This document shows, in pieces, positions 5,867 to 13,399 of a stretch of DNA of 21,851 nt. The position numbers were made by a program, and so were the translations under genes. Under the pieces are notes generated by a model. The model saw only the letters and a list, made by a program, of their open reading frames with translations, was not told the origin of the DNA and searched no databases. Every line of letters starts with the position of its first letter. Positions within the stretch are counted from its first letter, which is position 1. Source of the stretch: a virus; IMG/VR virus record IMGVR_UViG_3300020438_000317, positions 1-21,851 of that record. One strand, 5' to 3'.

Positions 5867-6902
5867 CTGAAACTTCATCTCCCATCATCTCTACTGAGCC
5901 GATTGTATATCTTTGTTGTACCCAGTCTGAAAATCTTTTGTCTGATAATATGGGAAGCCAAAACTCTTTACCGAGATCTTTAGCTCTATGTTTAACATCT
6001 GCTACTTCTCCTGTATCAGGATCTATTGCTTGGTACCAACCTACAGTAGGTTTTATTACAAATCCAGATTCTATTCCCATTTCCAATAGACCAGACCATT
6101 TGCTAATACCGTTCTCCCATGTAACTTCTACAGGGATCTTAGACTTCTCTCTTACAAACCTAGACTTCTCGACATTAATTACAAATTCATAACCTGTAAC
6201 TTCTGTTCCTGTCTTTTGTTGTCGTCTACCAATAATAAAAATATTATCTGCTGAGTAATAAATTCCTGTACCACCACTAACAACATCTTTAGGAAACAAT
6301 CCTATCTCTTTATATGTATGGTTAACTACAATAGCTGGAATATCTTTAATAGTTAGGTGAGGAGTTACCATTCTAAATAAAGATTTCATTTGTTTAGCTC
6401 TTGTCATGTCAGCAACACTTTTACCTTCTAAAGCATCTTCTACTTCTTTCTTAGAAGCTAAGTTACCAACAGAGTCAACAACAATCATTAGATGATCGTC
6501 TCTTTCAACACCATTTAACTGTTGCATTATATCATGTTTAAGTTGTTCAATATCTGAGATAGGTGTATGTATTACTTTGCCTGTATCAATATCAAATGTT
6601 TCAAAGTAAGATTGAGGTGCTCCAAACTCTGAGTCATAAAACAATACAACACCATCTTCATATTTCTCTTGGAATGCTTTTATTAATAGCATAGCGAATG
6701 CTGTTTTAAAATGTTTACTAGGACCTGCAAATACTGTTAGTCCAGGTGTTAGTCCACCATCTAATTTTCCACTCAATGCAACATTAACTGCTGGTACCGA
6801 GGTTTGTATTAAATCCTTTTCTCCAAAGAATTTACTTTCTGTTAGGATATTTGTTTCTCGTATTGAGGAATTCTTTTTTATCCTTTCTAATAATTTACTC
6901 AT
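5832..6902 (-). CDS. uvsX: UvsX, RecA-like recombinase
   Basis: A 356-residue RecA-family strand-exchange protein, slightly shorter than T4 UvsX (391). Walker A is the UvsX-type G-P-S-K-H-F-K-T at 60-67 (T4 has G-P-S-K-S-F-K). Walker B is the strand L-M-I-V-V-D-S-V-G-N. The segments V-V-S-G-G-T-G-I-Y-Y-S-A-D and K-S-R-F-V-R-E-K-S match the DNA-binding loop region and the phage-type core. The ATG at 6902 has AGGAG with a 5-base spacer, so the extra N-terminal codons in frame are not used. It overlaps the previous gene by 8 bases. A TTGACT/TATAAT promoter with an 18-base spacer (6984-6955) lies just upstream inside that gene. UvsX loads on ssDNA and starts recombination-dependent replication together with gp41 and gp43. 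Confidence 0.95.
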   Translation of the reverse strand: MSKLLERIKKNSSIRETNILTESKFFGEKDLIQTSVPAVNVALSGKLDGGLTPGLTVFAGPSKHFKTAFAMLLIKAFQEKYEDGVVLFYDSEFGAPQSYFETFDIDTGKVIHTPISDIEQLKHDIMQQLNGVERDDHLMIVVDSVGNLASKKEVEDALEGKSVADMTRAKQMKSLFRMVTPHLTIKDIPAIVVNHTYKEIGLFPKDVVSGGTGIYYSADNIFIIGRRQQKTGTEVTGYEFVINVEKSRFVREKSKIPVEVTWENGISKWSGLLEMGIESGFVIKPTVGWYQAIDPDTGEVADVKHRAKDLGKEFWLPILSDKRFSDWVQQRYTIGSVEMMGDEVSDEDIQQEYEKV

Positions 6903-7650
6903 TATTTCTCCTATCTTTATTCGCCTCAAGGGCTGTATTCATTATGTTATGCGTATTATATGATAAAGCAGAAGCATGAGTCAAGTCCTTAGGGAGACAT
7001 GTTCCACCAAAACCTACCTTTTCATCTGGTCCTGGAACAGCCCAATGGGTTCCTCCTAGGTTTTCATCAGATTCTAAAAACTCTTGTAGTACTTTATAAT
7101 CAATATCCATTGACTTACATATATCATTAAACTCATTTGCTAGACCTACCTTAACTGCTAGTGCAGCGTTTCGCATCATTTTCATCATAGACGCTTCCAT
7201 AGGAGTTACATGTTTTACCATCTTTCCTATAGTGTTGTTAGACATTAGATCTACAAAATTATCATTCCACCAGGCTCCTACAATTAAATCTATATTAGGA
7301 TTCATTACATCTTCTTTCCAATGTCTTTCTCTCAAAAATTCTGGCATCATAATACAACCTCGTCTAGCTAAGTTCAGAGCTTGTTCAGGTCCTACCGTAC
7401 TTCTAATTATAGGATGTACATTAGGATCTAAATCGTCTAGTATATTATCTATAATAGATGCGTCTAATTTATCTTCTTTTAGGTTAGTTGGAACACATAT
7501 AAATGCGTATTCAATACCTTTCCATTCTATATCATTATAACCTTTGGCAGGATCAAGTATTTGAATATCAAATGTTTCTTTGAAACCGTTTATTAAAAAA
7601 TACTCTGTAGCAGTTCCTACAAATCCATATCCAATTATTGCAACTTTCAT
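6895..7650 (-). CDS. Short UDP-glucose/GDP-mannose dehydrogenase family protein
   Basis: A 251-residue nucleotide-sugar 6-dehydrogenase homologue. The NAD-binding Rossmann motif is I-G-Y-G-F-V-G at the N-terminus. The substrate and catalytic blocks S-T-V-G-P-E, M-P-E-F-L-R-E, and N-A-A-L-A-V-K-V with Lys157 upstream, plus the active-site F-G-G-T-C-L-P-K-D with Cys218, are all present. Normal family members are about 390-450 residues and end in a nucleotide-binding domain. Here the chain stops about 30 residues after the catalytic Cys, at the uvsX start, so that domain is absent. It may use another partner or a smaller substrate, or be a reduced phage form. GAGG lies 8 bases before the ATG at 7650. 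It may supply sugar acids for surface or DNA modification; this is inference. Confidence 0.85.
   Translation of the reverse strand: MKVAIIGYGFVGTATEYFLINGFKETFDIQILDPAKGYNDIEWKGIEYAFICVPTNLKEDKLDASIIDNILDDLDPNVHPIIRSTVGPEQALNLARRGCIMMPEFLRERHWKEDVMNPNIDLIVGAWWNDNFVDLMSNNTIGKMVKHVTPMEASMMKMMRNAALAVKVGLANEFNDICKSMDIDYKVLQEFLESDENLGGTHWAVPGPDEKVGFGGTCLPKDLTHASALSYNTHNIMNTALEANKDRRNNE
6955..6984 (-). promoter_or_regulatory. Promoter for uvsX inside the upstream gene
   Basis: Minus strand TTGACT (6984-6979), 18-base spacer, perfect TATAAT (6960-6955), 53 bases before the uvsX ATG. It lies in the last codons of the sugar dehydrogenase gene. It lacks the AGAGTG core of the other four promoters. Confidence 0.6.
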
Positions 7651-7651
7651 T

Positions 7652-7834
7652 TTACTGACCTCTGATTCTAGACTCGAGAATCTCGATTTGTTCTTCCTTC
7701 TTCTTTGTCCAGTTCTTTTCATTCCTTTCCTTACCATTAATAGTTTTAGGTGTGAATTTAGAAACTATAAGTCTTTCCAAGGCTCCTTGCCTTCTAAAGT
7801 TAACTCCTTTTTTGTACCAAGCTCTTGTGCCCAT
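7652..7834 (-). CDS. Small basic phage protein
   Basis: A 60-residue strongly basic protein starting M-G-T-R-A-W-Y-K-K-G-V-N-F-R-R. GGAGGAG stands directly before the ATG, which overlaps the stop of mazG (TAATG). Its own stop is 1 base before the next ATG, so it is tightly packed and translated as part of the mazG-uvsX operon. The pattern W-Y-x-x-G-V-N-F-R-x-x-G-A-x-x-R-L, then a K-T-I-N-G-K motif and a C-terminal charged coiled helix (K-K-E-E-Q-I-E-I-L-E), is one I recall from T4-like marine phages without an assigned function. Confidence 0.75.
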   Translation of the reverse strand: MGTRAWYKKGVNFRRQGALERLIVSKFTPKTINGKERNEKNWTKKKEEQIEILESRIRGQ

Positions 7835-8142
7835 TACTCCTCCTTTATGAATACTCCGTCTACCATTTTGCCTTTACGATCTTTTATGTCGTCATAAGCA
7901 ACCTGTAGACATTCTTCAAGTGTTATATTATTTCGTACGCAAATGTTAATTAGTACAACCATTATATCTCCAACATCATCTCTAAGATCTTTACCTTTAC
8001 AGATGTTATCAGATAGTTCTCCACATTCTTGTATCAATTTACAAAATTGATCTTTATCATTTGCACCTTCAATTAAATTTCTATCCTTGTGCCATTTACC
8101 TACATAGTAAATAAGATCATCTAATTCTAATAGTTCATTCAT
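7834..8142 (-). CDS. mazG: MazG-like nucleotide pyrophosphohydrolase
   Basis: A 102-residue single-domain MazG-type protein. The metal-binding helices are visible as Q-E-C-G-E-L (Glu39, Glu42) and D-D-V-G-D-I (Asp56, Asp59), the E-x-x-E plus E/D-x-x-D signature of all-alpha NTP pyrophosphatases. The T-L-E-E-C-L and K-D-R-K-G-K-M-V-D-G-V-F-I-K end is also typical. Such phage enzymes split (d)NTPs to monophosphates; cyanophage MazG is reported to prefer dGTP and dCTP, which would feed nucleotides back to phage DNA synthesis. It sits two genes after the polymerase, with TAATG overlap to the preceding small membrane protein, consistent with that role. Confidence 0.9.
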   Translation of the reverse strand: MNELLELDDLIYYVGKWHKDRNLIEGANDKDQFCKLIQECGELSDNICKGKDLRDDVGDIMVVLINICVRNNITLEECLQVAYDDIKDRKGKMVDGVFIKEE

Positions 8143-8291
8143 TAAACCATTTCCTCTAATACTCCGAGCAGTTCTGCTGCTATCAATAAACCGCCTGCCA
8201 TTACAAGATCGCCTCCTATTAAGAAACCTCCTGCTGCCACTCTGATTAAACTTTTAATCATACTTACTATAAAATGTCCATCTATTATCAT
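8142..8291 (-). CDS. Small glycine-rich membrane protein after gene 43
   Basis: A 49-residue protein. The ATG at 8291 overlaps the polymerase stop as ATGA, the usual coupled junction. Residues 18-44 are hydrophobic and glycine/alanine-rich (A-A-G-G-F-L-I-G-G and M-A-G-G-L-L-I-A-A), enough for one membrane helix or a tight hairpin, preceded by a basic helix (M-I-K-S-L-I-R) that would stay in the cytoplasm. The chain ends with acidic residues. A second possible start is the ATG at 8261. Function unknown; its coupling to gene 43 raises the possibility of a membrane anchor for replication proteins, which is speculation. Confidence 0.65.
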   Translation of the reverse strand: MIIDGHFIVSMIKSLIRVAAGGFLIGGDLVMAGGLLIAAELLGVLEEMV

Positions 8292-10783
8292 GCGAATAAA
8301 TCCTCTAATGTTGCTTGAGGTTCTGTATTCCACCCCAAAGGTTTTAAAATATTTTCTAAAGGATCAGTAAATGCCTTCTGAAAAATTAAATCATAATCTA
8401 CATATTTGCTTATATCAAACTCCTTAGGAAGTTTAGTTACAAAGGCAATAGTATTTTCATGTAGACTATTAGGTTCTTTCAAGTATAAGAATTTAATCTT
8501 ATCACCATCTTGTATTGCCTCATACTTTAAATGTAATTTATTATCTTTCAATAATTTGTTATACAGTAAAGATCCTCGAACATGTATAGGAGTGCCTTTC
8601 TGATAAATGTCTGCTGTAGATGAATATTTTTGTAAATTATTACATCCTCGAGGGAAAGCAATATCTTCTACAGGCAATGTATTAAATTGTTTTTGTGCCT
8701 CTGCAATATATGTTTGTAAATGTTCTTCATCACTTGTAAGAATAAGACGAACTGCCTCTTTCAAACTATCTCGAATAGGAGCAGGTGTCGAGGACCTCAC
8801 AATTTCTAAACCCATAACTTTTAACTTAGGTTCTTTTAGTCTTAGTCCTTCGTCATCTAGTACATTTAAGGCATATCTTTTCTTAGCCACAAACACACCT
8901 TTGTCTGCAATAACCTCACGCTTAAAGTCTATTTTGTGTTCAAAGGCATTAGTATAATTACCTAACTTTGTCATTGCCTGAGCAATAGCAGGTTCTATTT
9001 TGTCTGTAGCAATTTTATCTAATAATCCTACAACCTTATCTGTGTCTTTGTCAGGGAAGAAGTTTTCTACCAATGTCTTACATGTAACATAGCAAGAGTC
9101 TGTATCACTATAAAAAGAATACATTTCGTCATCTGTGCCACATACTTTGTTCATGTATGTATCGAGAGCCTTAGCAGTATCACGAATAATTAACTGTCCT
9201 GACATTGTAATGCCTTCTGCAATTCTATCATCATAGAATCTAAAATACTGATTAGCCATGGCACCATATAAACTGTTTAATTGAATCTTACGAGCCATCT
9301 GAAAATTATTGTATTTACTTATCTCATTCTTGTGATGTAAGGCACCAGTTTCCTGGAAATCTTTCTGTGCCTTCTGCATAAGTTTCTTGTATTTAATTCT
9401 ATCATTAAAGAACTTTTGTACTATCTCAGGAAAGTGTCCTTTCTTTTCACGAGTATAACAAGAACCATTACCAGCCATTGTATAGTTCTTTTCTTTAAGT
9501 TTATCTAACTTGTATCTATCAAGTTGATCGTCAACTGAAACCTCATACTGATAACCTGGAACAATAGTCTCAGGACTCATATTGTGTTGCATTAGTATAC
9601 TAGGATATAGACTTGTAGCATCGAAACTAGCCACCCATTCATAACTGCCAGGGACAGGCTCTTGTACAAAAGCACCTTCTATCTGTGTATCTTTTCTACC
9701 ACCACCTTGGCCAATAACAATCTTTTTATTCCAAAGATGATTATACATCAAACTATCCCAGGTTCTAACAGCTGAGAATACATCTCCAAAGTTACATTTA
9801 GCATCGTATGCCATTGTAATAGCCAGTTCAATAAGTTTCATTTTATCTTCTAACTCATCAACAAGAACTGTATCTATAATATTATATTCAACAAACCTAT
9901 TCCAGTCACCTTCATAAAACTCTTTAAATGTCTCAAACCCAGATTCTAGTTTTTTATGTCCTAGTTCTGTTTGTGTAATAAAGTCTAGTTTATAGGACTC
10001 ACGAGTCACATAAGTAAACTTCTTATATAAGTCTAGATAATCTAATTGTGCAACGCCTGTAATTTCGTATGCTGTCATCTCACGATTAGCAAATCGAATA
10101 GGACGCTTGTTAACTAAACCAAAAGGAGATAATCTTTTATGTTCTCCCTCACCTAGAATTCTTTCTATCCTACCTATCATATAAGGAATGTCAAACAAAT
10201 TAGAGTTCCAACCTGTAATAACATCAGGAGTATTTTTCTCCCACCACTCAACAAAAGTTTTTAATAAAGTATATTCATCCTTACAACCTATCCAGTCTAC
10301 ATCATATTTAGATGTTTCATGGGTAGGTGTGAACTCCCCCAATCCGAAGGTTGTTATCTTCTTGGTGTTGTTGTTTTGAAGTGTGATAACGAGTACCTTT
10401 TCGGCAGGGGAGTCCACATTTGGAAATCCACCTTCTGATGTTGTTTCAATATCAATAGAGTAGATAGCCAACTTGGAAGCATTCCATTCTATATCACCAG
10501 GAAACTTCTCGGTAATATATTGGTATGCGTAATAGTTTTGTCCAAATATTGGAAAATTGGATACATCTTTGTATCTGTCAAAGAAAGCGGTTGCCTCCTT
10601 GTTGTCCTCAAACTGTATAGGTGCTACGGGTTCACCGTAAATACTTTTATAGTCTGAAGGTTTGTCTGTCTTAACAAACAATGTAGGTCTGAAGTCTTGC
10701 TTCTCTGTGTACCTTTCACCGTTTCTTACACCACGGACAAGTATTTTATTGCCGTAATGTCTCGCATAAGTATAAAAATTCAT
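8288..10783 (-). CDS. 43: Family B DNA polymerase (T4 gp43 type)
   Basis: An 831-residue replicative polymerase, close to T4 gp43 (898). The 3'-5' proofreading exonuclease Exo I motif is S-I-D-I-E-T-T with Asp111 and Glu113, and Exo II is W-N-S-N-L-F-D-I-P. The polymerase motifs are D-A-T-S-L-Y-P-S-I (motif A), K-I-Q-L-N-S-L-Y-G-A (motif B) and Y-S-D-T-D-S (motif C); the catalytic aspartates are intact. The last residues (L-E-D-L-F-A) form the short C-terminal peptide that in this family binds the sliding clamp. AAGGTG precedes the ATG at 10783 by 5 bases. It has its own early-type promoter at 10838-10810, placed 27 bases upstream. RegA, encoded 3 kb upstream, is a translational repressor of replication genes in T4. 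Confidence 0.97.
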   Translation of the reverse strand: MNFYTYARHYGNKILVRGVRNGERYTEKQDFRPTLFVKTDKPSDYKSIYGEPVAPIQFEDNKEATAFFDRYKDVSNFPIFGQNYYAYQYITEKFPGDIEWNASKLAIYSIDIETTSEGGFPNVDSPAEKVLVITLQNNNTKKITTFGLGEFTPTHETSKYDVDWIGCKDEYTLLKTFVEWWEKNTPDVITGWNSNLFDIPYMIGRIERILGEGEHKRLSPFGLVNKRPIRFANREMTAYEITGVAQLDYLDLYKKFTYVTRESYKLDFITQTELGHKKLESGFETFKEFYEGDWNRFVEYNIIDTVLVDELEDKMKLIELAITMAYDAKCNFGDVFSAVRTWDSLMYNHLWNKKIVIGQGGGRKDTQIEGAFVQEPVPGSYEWVASFDATSLYPSILMQHNMSPETIVPGYQYEVSVDDQLDRYKLDKLKEKNYTMAGNGSCYTREKKGHFPEIVQKFFNDRIKYKKLMQKAQKDFQETGALHHKNEISKYNNFQMARKIQLNSLYGAMANQYFRFYDDRIAEGITMSGQLIIRDTAKALDTYMNKVCGTDDEMYSFYSDTDSCYVTCKTLVENFFPDKDTDKVVGLLDKIATDKIEPAIAQAMTKLGNYTNAFEHKIDFKREVIADKGVFVAKKRYALNVLDDEGLRLKEPKLKVMGLEIVRSSTPAPIRDSLKEAVRLILTSDEEHLQTYIAEAQKQFNTLPVEDIAFPRGCNNLQKYSSTADIYQKGTPIHVRGSLLYNKLLKDNKLHLKYEAIQDGDKIKFLYLKEPNSLHENTIAFVTKLPKEFDISKYVDYDLIFQKAFTDPLENILKPLGWNTEPQATLEDLFA

Positions 10784-10809
10784 AACAACACCTTAAACAT
10801 AATATAGAC

Positions 10810-10838
10810 ATTATGCACTCTTTTGTACTTAATGTCAA
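10810..10838 (-). promoter_or_regulatory. Promoter for DNA polymerase gene 43
   Basis: Minus strand TTGACA (10838-10833), 17-base spacer ending AGAGTG, CATAAT (10815-10810). The -35 begins at the base after the stop codon of the nuclease gene. Only 2 differences in 30 bases separate it from the promoter at 1852-1824. Confidence 0.75.
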
Positions 10839-11240
10839 TTAAATTTCTTTAACTCTGGTCCTATTTTTCAAGTGTCCTTCAGCAATATCTGCTTTACTTG
10901 CACCGTGATAGGAAACGGCATGATGTTTGTGGATCATTAATTCGTTAATATTAGTTTCACCATCTAAAGTAAGAAATTCACCAAGTATCCTTCCATACTT
11001 TCCTTTTTTATCGAGCCTTGTTTTGAGTATAGCTCCATCTTGTATCTGTTCTGTGAGATATTTCTTCGCCATGAGTCCATATCGTTTTTCGTCAAGATCA
11101 CGGGTTCTACTTTCCGGTGTGTCAATTCCGTATAACCTAATCCTTTGTTTCTTAAGCCATACACCGAAGCCCAAGTCGATATCCACATCTACTGTATCTC
11201 CGTCTACAATTTTTACTACTGTTATTCTATATTGATACAT
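10839..11240 (-). CDS. Thermonuclease-like (SNase family) nuclease
   Basis: A 133-residue staphylococcal nuclease-fold protein without a signal peptide. The calcium and catalytic residues are all visible: V-D-G-D-T-V-D-V-D (Asp13, Asp15), R-I-R-L-Y-G-I-D-T-P-E (Arg35, Asp40, Glu43) and K-Y-G-R-I-L-G (Arg84), matching the nuclease residues Asp21, Arg35, Asp40, Glu43 and Arg87. The missing signal peptide suggests it acts inside the cell, for example on host DNA or RNA to recycle nucleotides. The start at 11240 overlaps the previous stop as TAATG, and a late promoter octamer lies 35 bases upstream. The polymerase promoter begins right after its stop. Confidence 0.9.
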   Translation of the reverse strand: MYQYRITVVKIVDGDTVDVDIDLGFGVWLKKQRIRLYGIDTPESRTRDLDEKRYGLMAKKYLTEQIQDGAILKTRLDKKGKYGRILGEFLTLDGETNINELMIHKHHAVSYHGASKADIAEGHLKNRTRVKEI

Positions 11241-11584
11241 TATTTTCCCTTTATAGTTTCGTTCAACACCTTTTTATTTATAAAATCAGGCGTAACAATT
11301 CCAGAACCATATTTTTCATTATATGCGTTTAAAATATCATTGCCTGGATCATAAACTGAAACGACATGTTGTGGGAATACCGGCACCTTATGATCTTTGC
11401 TGAATGGAGCGTAAGGAGCAAGTCCCACGCCAAAATCAGTATCACTTCCAGGTTTAGGCATCATCATAATAATAGCGGGTTTATTAATTAGTAAAAAACC
11501 TTCTTTTCCATCTACTTCTGTAGATGTTACATCACCCATAATATCTTCACCTGTTGTAAGTTTTACGATTTGAATGTTTGACAT
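11240..11584 (-). CDS. Small conserved-looking phage protein, possibly LSM-like fold
   Basis: A 114-residue protein starting M-S-N-I-Q-I-V-K-L-T-T-G-E-D-I-M-G-D-V. The opening V-K-L-x-T-G-E-D-I-x-G-x-V, then short strands (F-L-L-I-N-K-P, I-I-M-M-M), resembles the five-stranded SM/LSM-like proteins I recall in marine phages. The rest (D-P-G-N-D-I-L-N-A-Y-N-E-K-Y-G-S-G-I) looks like a C-terminal helix. AGGAG sits 9 bases before the ATG. It lies between Hsp20 and the nuclease in the stretch inserted between regA and gene 43. RNA binding would be the natural guess from the fold, but this is inference. Confidence 0.7.
   Translation of the reverse strand: MSNIQIVKLTTGEDIMGDVTSTEVDGKEGFLLINKPAIIMMMPKPGSDTDFGVGLAPYAPFSKDHKVPVFPQHVVSVYDPGNDILNAYNEKYGSGIVTPDFINKKVLNETIKGK
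11275..11282 (-). promoter_or_regulatory. T4-type late promoter box before the nuclease
   Basis: TATAAATA on the minus strand, inside the last codons of the gene at 11584-11240 and 35 bases before the nuclease ATG. Its position so close to a start favours a real late promoter, but the box is the only evidence. Confidence 0.45.
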
Positions 11585-11602
11585 GCTCCTTATCTCCTTT
11601 AA

Positions 11603-12040
11603 TTATTTAATTTTAATTGACTGAGGTTTTAATTCATCTGGAATTTTGTTTACCAAATTAATTGTTAATACTCCGTCCTTCAATTCAGAACCTGACACTT
11701 TAACAGTATCTGCTAAAGACCATGTTCTTGTGAAATTGCGTTCTGCAATTCCTTTGTGCAAATATTCTGATTTAGAAGTCTCTGCTTGTTCACCTTTGAC
11801 GATTAGATTGCCGTCTTCCACAGTAATATCTAGTTCAGACTTTGAAAAGCCTGCAAGAGCAATTTGAATTTCATAATTCTCGTCGTCTATTTTCTTAATA
11901 TTATAAGGTGGGAAATTAGCCTCACTGGTATTGACTCTTTGAACAGCGTCAAAGACTCTGTCAAATCCAATTAGTCTACTTTCTATTTGTGGGAATGCTG
12001 AAACGAAATCGTTCCAATTTGTCGTGTTTATGCTTACCAT
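11603..12040 (-). CDS. hsp20: Hsp20-type small heat shock protein
   Basis: A 145-residue alpha-crystallin-domain chaperone of the IbpA type. The N-terminal region (1-43) precedes F-P-P-Y-N-I-K-K, the alpha-crystallin core follows (Y-E-I-Q-I-A-L-A-G-F, E-R-N-F-T-R-T-W-S-L), and the signature D-G-V-L-T-I-N-L is at 122-129. The C-terminal I-x-I tail (I-K-I, 142-144) that mediates oligomerisation is present. T4-like cyanophages commonly carry such a gene; it is thought to protect or help fold proteins during infection. AGGAG precedes the ATG at 12040. A late promoter box at 12106-12099 and a hairpin in the leader indicate late, possibly structure-regulated, expression. Confidence 0.92.
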   Translation of the reverse strand: MVSINTTNWNDFVSAFPQIESRLIGFDRVFDAVQRVNTSEANFPPYNIKKIDDENYEIQIALAGFSKSELDITVEDGNLIVKGEQAETSKSEYLHKGIAERNFTRTWSLADTVKVSGSELKDGVLTINLVNKIPDELKPQSIKIK

Positions 12041-12072
12041 TGTTTTCTCCTATTATTTAGCAAGATTAAATT

Positions 12073-12095
12073 ATGATACCCTTCCGGCGTATCAT
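12073..12095 (-). promoter_or_regulatory. Hairpin at the start of the hsp20 late transcript
   Basis: ATGATAC pairs with GTATCAT, extended by C-C/G-G around a GGAA tetraloop with one bulged G. It begins a few bases after the late box (12106-12099), so a transcript from that box would start at or next to this stem. No U-run follows, so it is a poor terminator; a 5' stabilising stem or translational control element is more likely. Confidence 0.5.
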
Positions 12096-12098
12096 TAT

Positions 12099-12106
12099 TA
12101 TTTATA
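12099..12106 (-). promoter_or_regulatory. T4-type late promoter box for hsp20
   Basis: TATAAATA on the minus strand, 7 bases after the stop of the radical SAM gene and 59 bases before the hsp20 ATG. It lies in a non-coding gap, which makes it one of the most credible late boxes here. The flank CTCTTATAAATAATAA is nearly the same as at the late box near 19.29 kb. Confidence 0.7.
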
Positions 12107-12112
12107 AGAGTT

Positions 12113-13399
12113 TTAGTTAAAATCATCAATTATTTCATCACCTAGTATACCAAAGGAATCTGTAAAACTTGTATTCCTTCTCTTATCATGCTCTCTAACA
12201 AATGACACAAAATCATTTCTATGTCTTTGGAGTTTTTCACCTGTAAAACGATTATTCTTTATCCACTCTACGGTTCGTCTATATTTCTGATATTCGCCTT
12301 CCGTAAACTGTTCATAACCTTTCATGGTTTGTAAACTTTTATCCATAATATTTATAAGTTTATCATTAGCAATTTGTGCTGAAAGGTGTTCAGGACTTGT
12401 CATATGGGGAGAGTCCCAATGTAGTTGACCTGGGTATTGAGTTTTTAGTTCTGCTACTTTAAAAATAAATTCATCTATATTAGGTATTGACAAAAGGTTG
12501 TAAGTAATCATCAAACCTACTTGCAATCCATTACCTAAGACTGTATGTAAATTTTCTTCAAAATGAGACATATCTAATCCGTGTCTAATATATTCTGCTT
12601 GTTTTCCCCACGAGTCTATACTGACATAAAGTTTGGATTCAGGTATATTCTTAGCTAACAATGTGTATCTTTTTACTCTACTCTTAGAAACCATAAGATT
12701 AGAATTACAATGAAACGAAACACCTTCTCTTGGATTTTCTGATACATATTCTAATAACTTATATGTATTCTTATCTAATAAAGGTTCACCACCTGTAACT
12801 CTAAGCACAAATAAATGTTTATATGCTTCTGGAAACCATTTCCAAAATCTTTTTATATACGGAGAATTTGTTTCTTTATATTCACTTCCATTATGATACT
12901 CAGGTTGCGATAGAGGATACTCTCCAAACTCATCCATTTCTTTTTGCCAACTACTACTAAAACTAGGTCCACAATAGCTACACTTCATTTGGCATTTATT
13001 TGTAAAACTAAGTTCCAAATATTTTGGATAAACATCATTCAATCCTGCTTCTGTTGCTTTTGCTATTATATTAGGATCGTGTTTAAAAAATTGTACTGCA
13101 AGTGTCTGTCTATCTGAAATTAAATCTAGATCCTCTACTTGCCAACAATAAGAGCACTCGTCAGGTTGTCCACCTTGCAACATAATTGCTCTCTGTTCCT
13201 TCTTATGAGGTGTGTTATGTAAATCTGAATTTGTAGGAATTTTATGTGTAGGACAATGATAACAAGAATGATTAAGTCCTGAGCCTAAGTGCATTTCTTG
13301 GTGAAACCATTTCAATACACAAAAACCAGGACCTACTTTATCCTGCTCTTCTTTGATCTTGTTTAGATAATAAAGATCGCTATTTAACTTTTTTTCCAA
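12113..13399 (-). CDS. Radical SAM protein (twitch-type) of unknown substrate
   Basis: A 428-residue radical SAM enzyme. The Fe-S cluster motif C-x3-C-x2-C is C-Q-M-K-C-S-Y-C (Cys136, 140, 143), the SAM-binding G-G-E-P is at 203-206, and the S-I-D strand follows in Y-V-S-I-D-S-W. Two further Cys pairs, C-Y-H-C (46-49) and C-S-Y-C (82-85), stand in the N-terminal region together with His residues, as if holding a second metal site. Short 'twitch' radical SAM proteins of this kind occur in marine phages; the substrate is unknown to me. The start is TTG at 13399, overlapping the end of regA by 20 bases with no clear Shine-Dalgarno, so coupling to RegA translation is likely. There is no helper-protein gene beside it in the window. 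Confidence 0.9.
   Translation of the reverse strand: MEKKLNSDLYYLNKIKEEQDKVGPGFCVLKWFHQEMHLGSGLNHSCYHCPTHKIPTNSDLHNTPHKKEQRAIMLQGGQPDECSYCWQVEDLDLISDRQTLAVQFFKHDPNIIAKATEAGLNDVYPKYLELSFTNKCQMKCSYCGPSFSSSWQKEMDEFGEYPLSQPEYHNGSEYKETNSPYIKRFWKWFPEAYKHLFVLRVTGGEPLLDKNTYKLLEYVSENPREGVSFHCNSNLMVSKSRVKRYTLLAKNIPESKLYVSIDSWGKQAEYIRHGLDMSHFEENLHTVLGNGLQVGLMITYNLLSIPNIDEFIFKVAELKTQYPGQLHWDSPHMTSPEHLSAQIANDKLINIMDKSLQTMKGYEQFTEGEYQKYRRTVEWIKNNRFTGEKLQRHRNDFVSFVREHDKRRNTSFTDSFGILGDEIIDDFN

Noticed and set aside
12349-12356. TATAAATA octamer inside the radical SAM gene
   Set aside because: It is over 300 bases from the next start and a better placed box exists at 12106-12099; probably chance.
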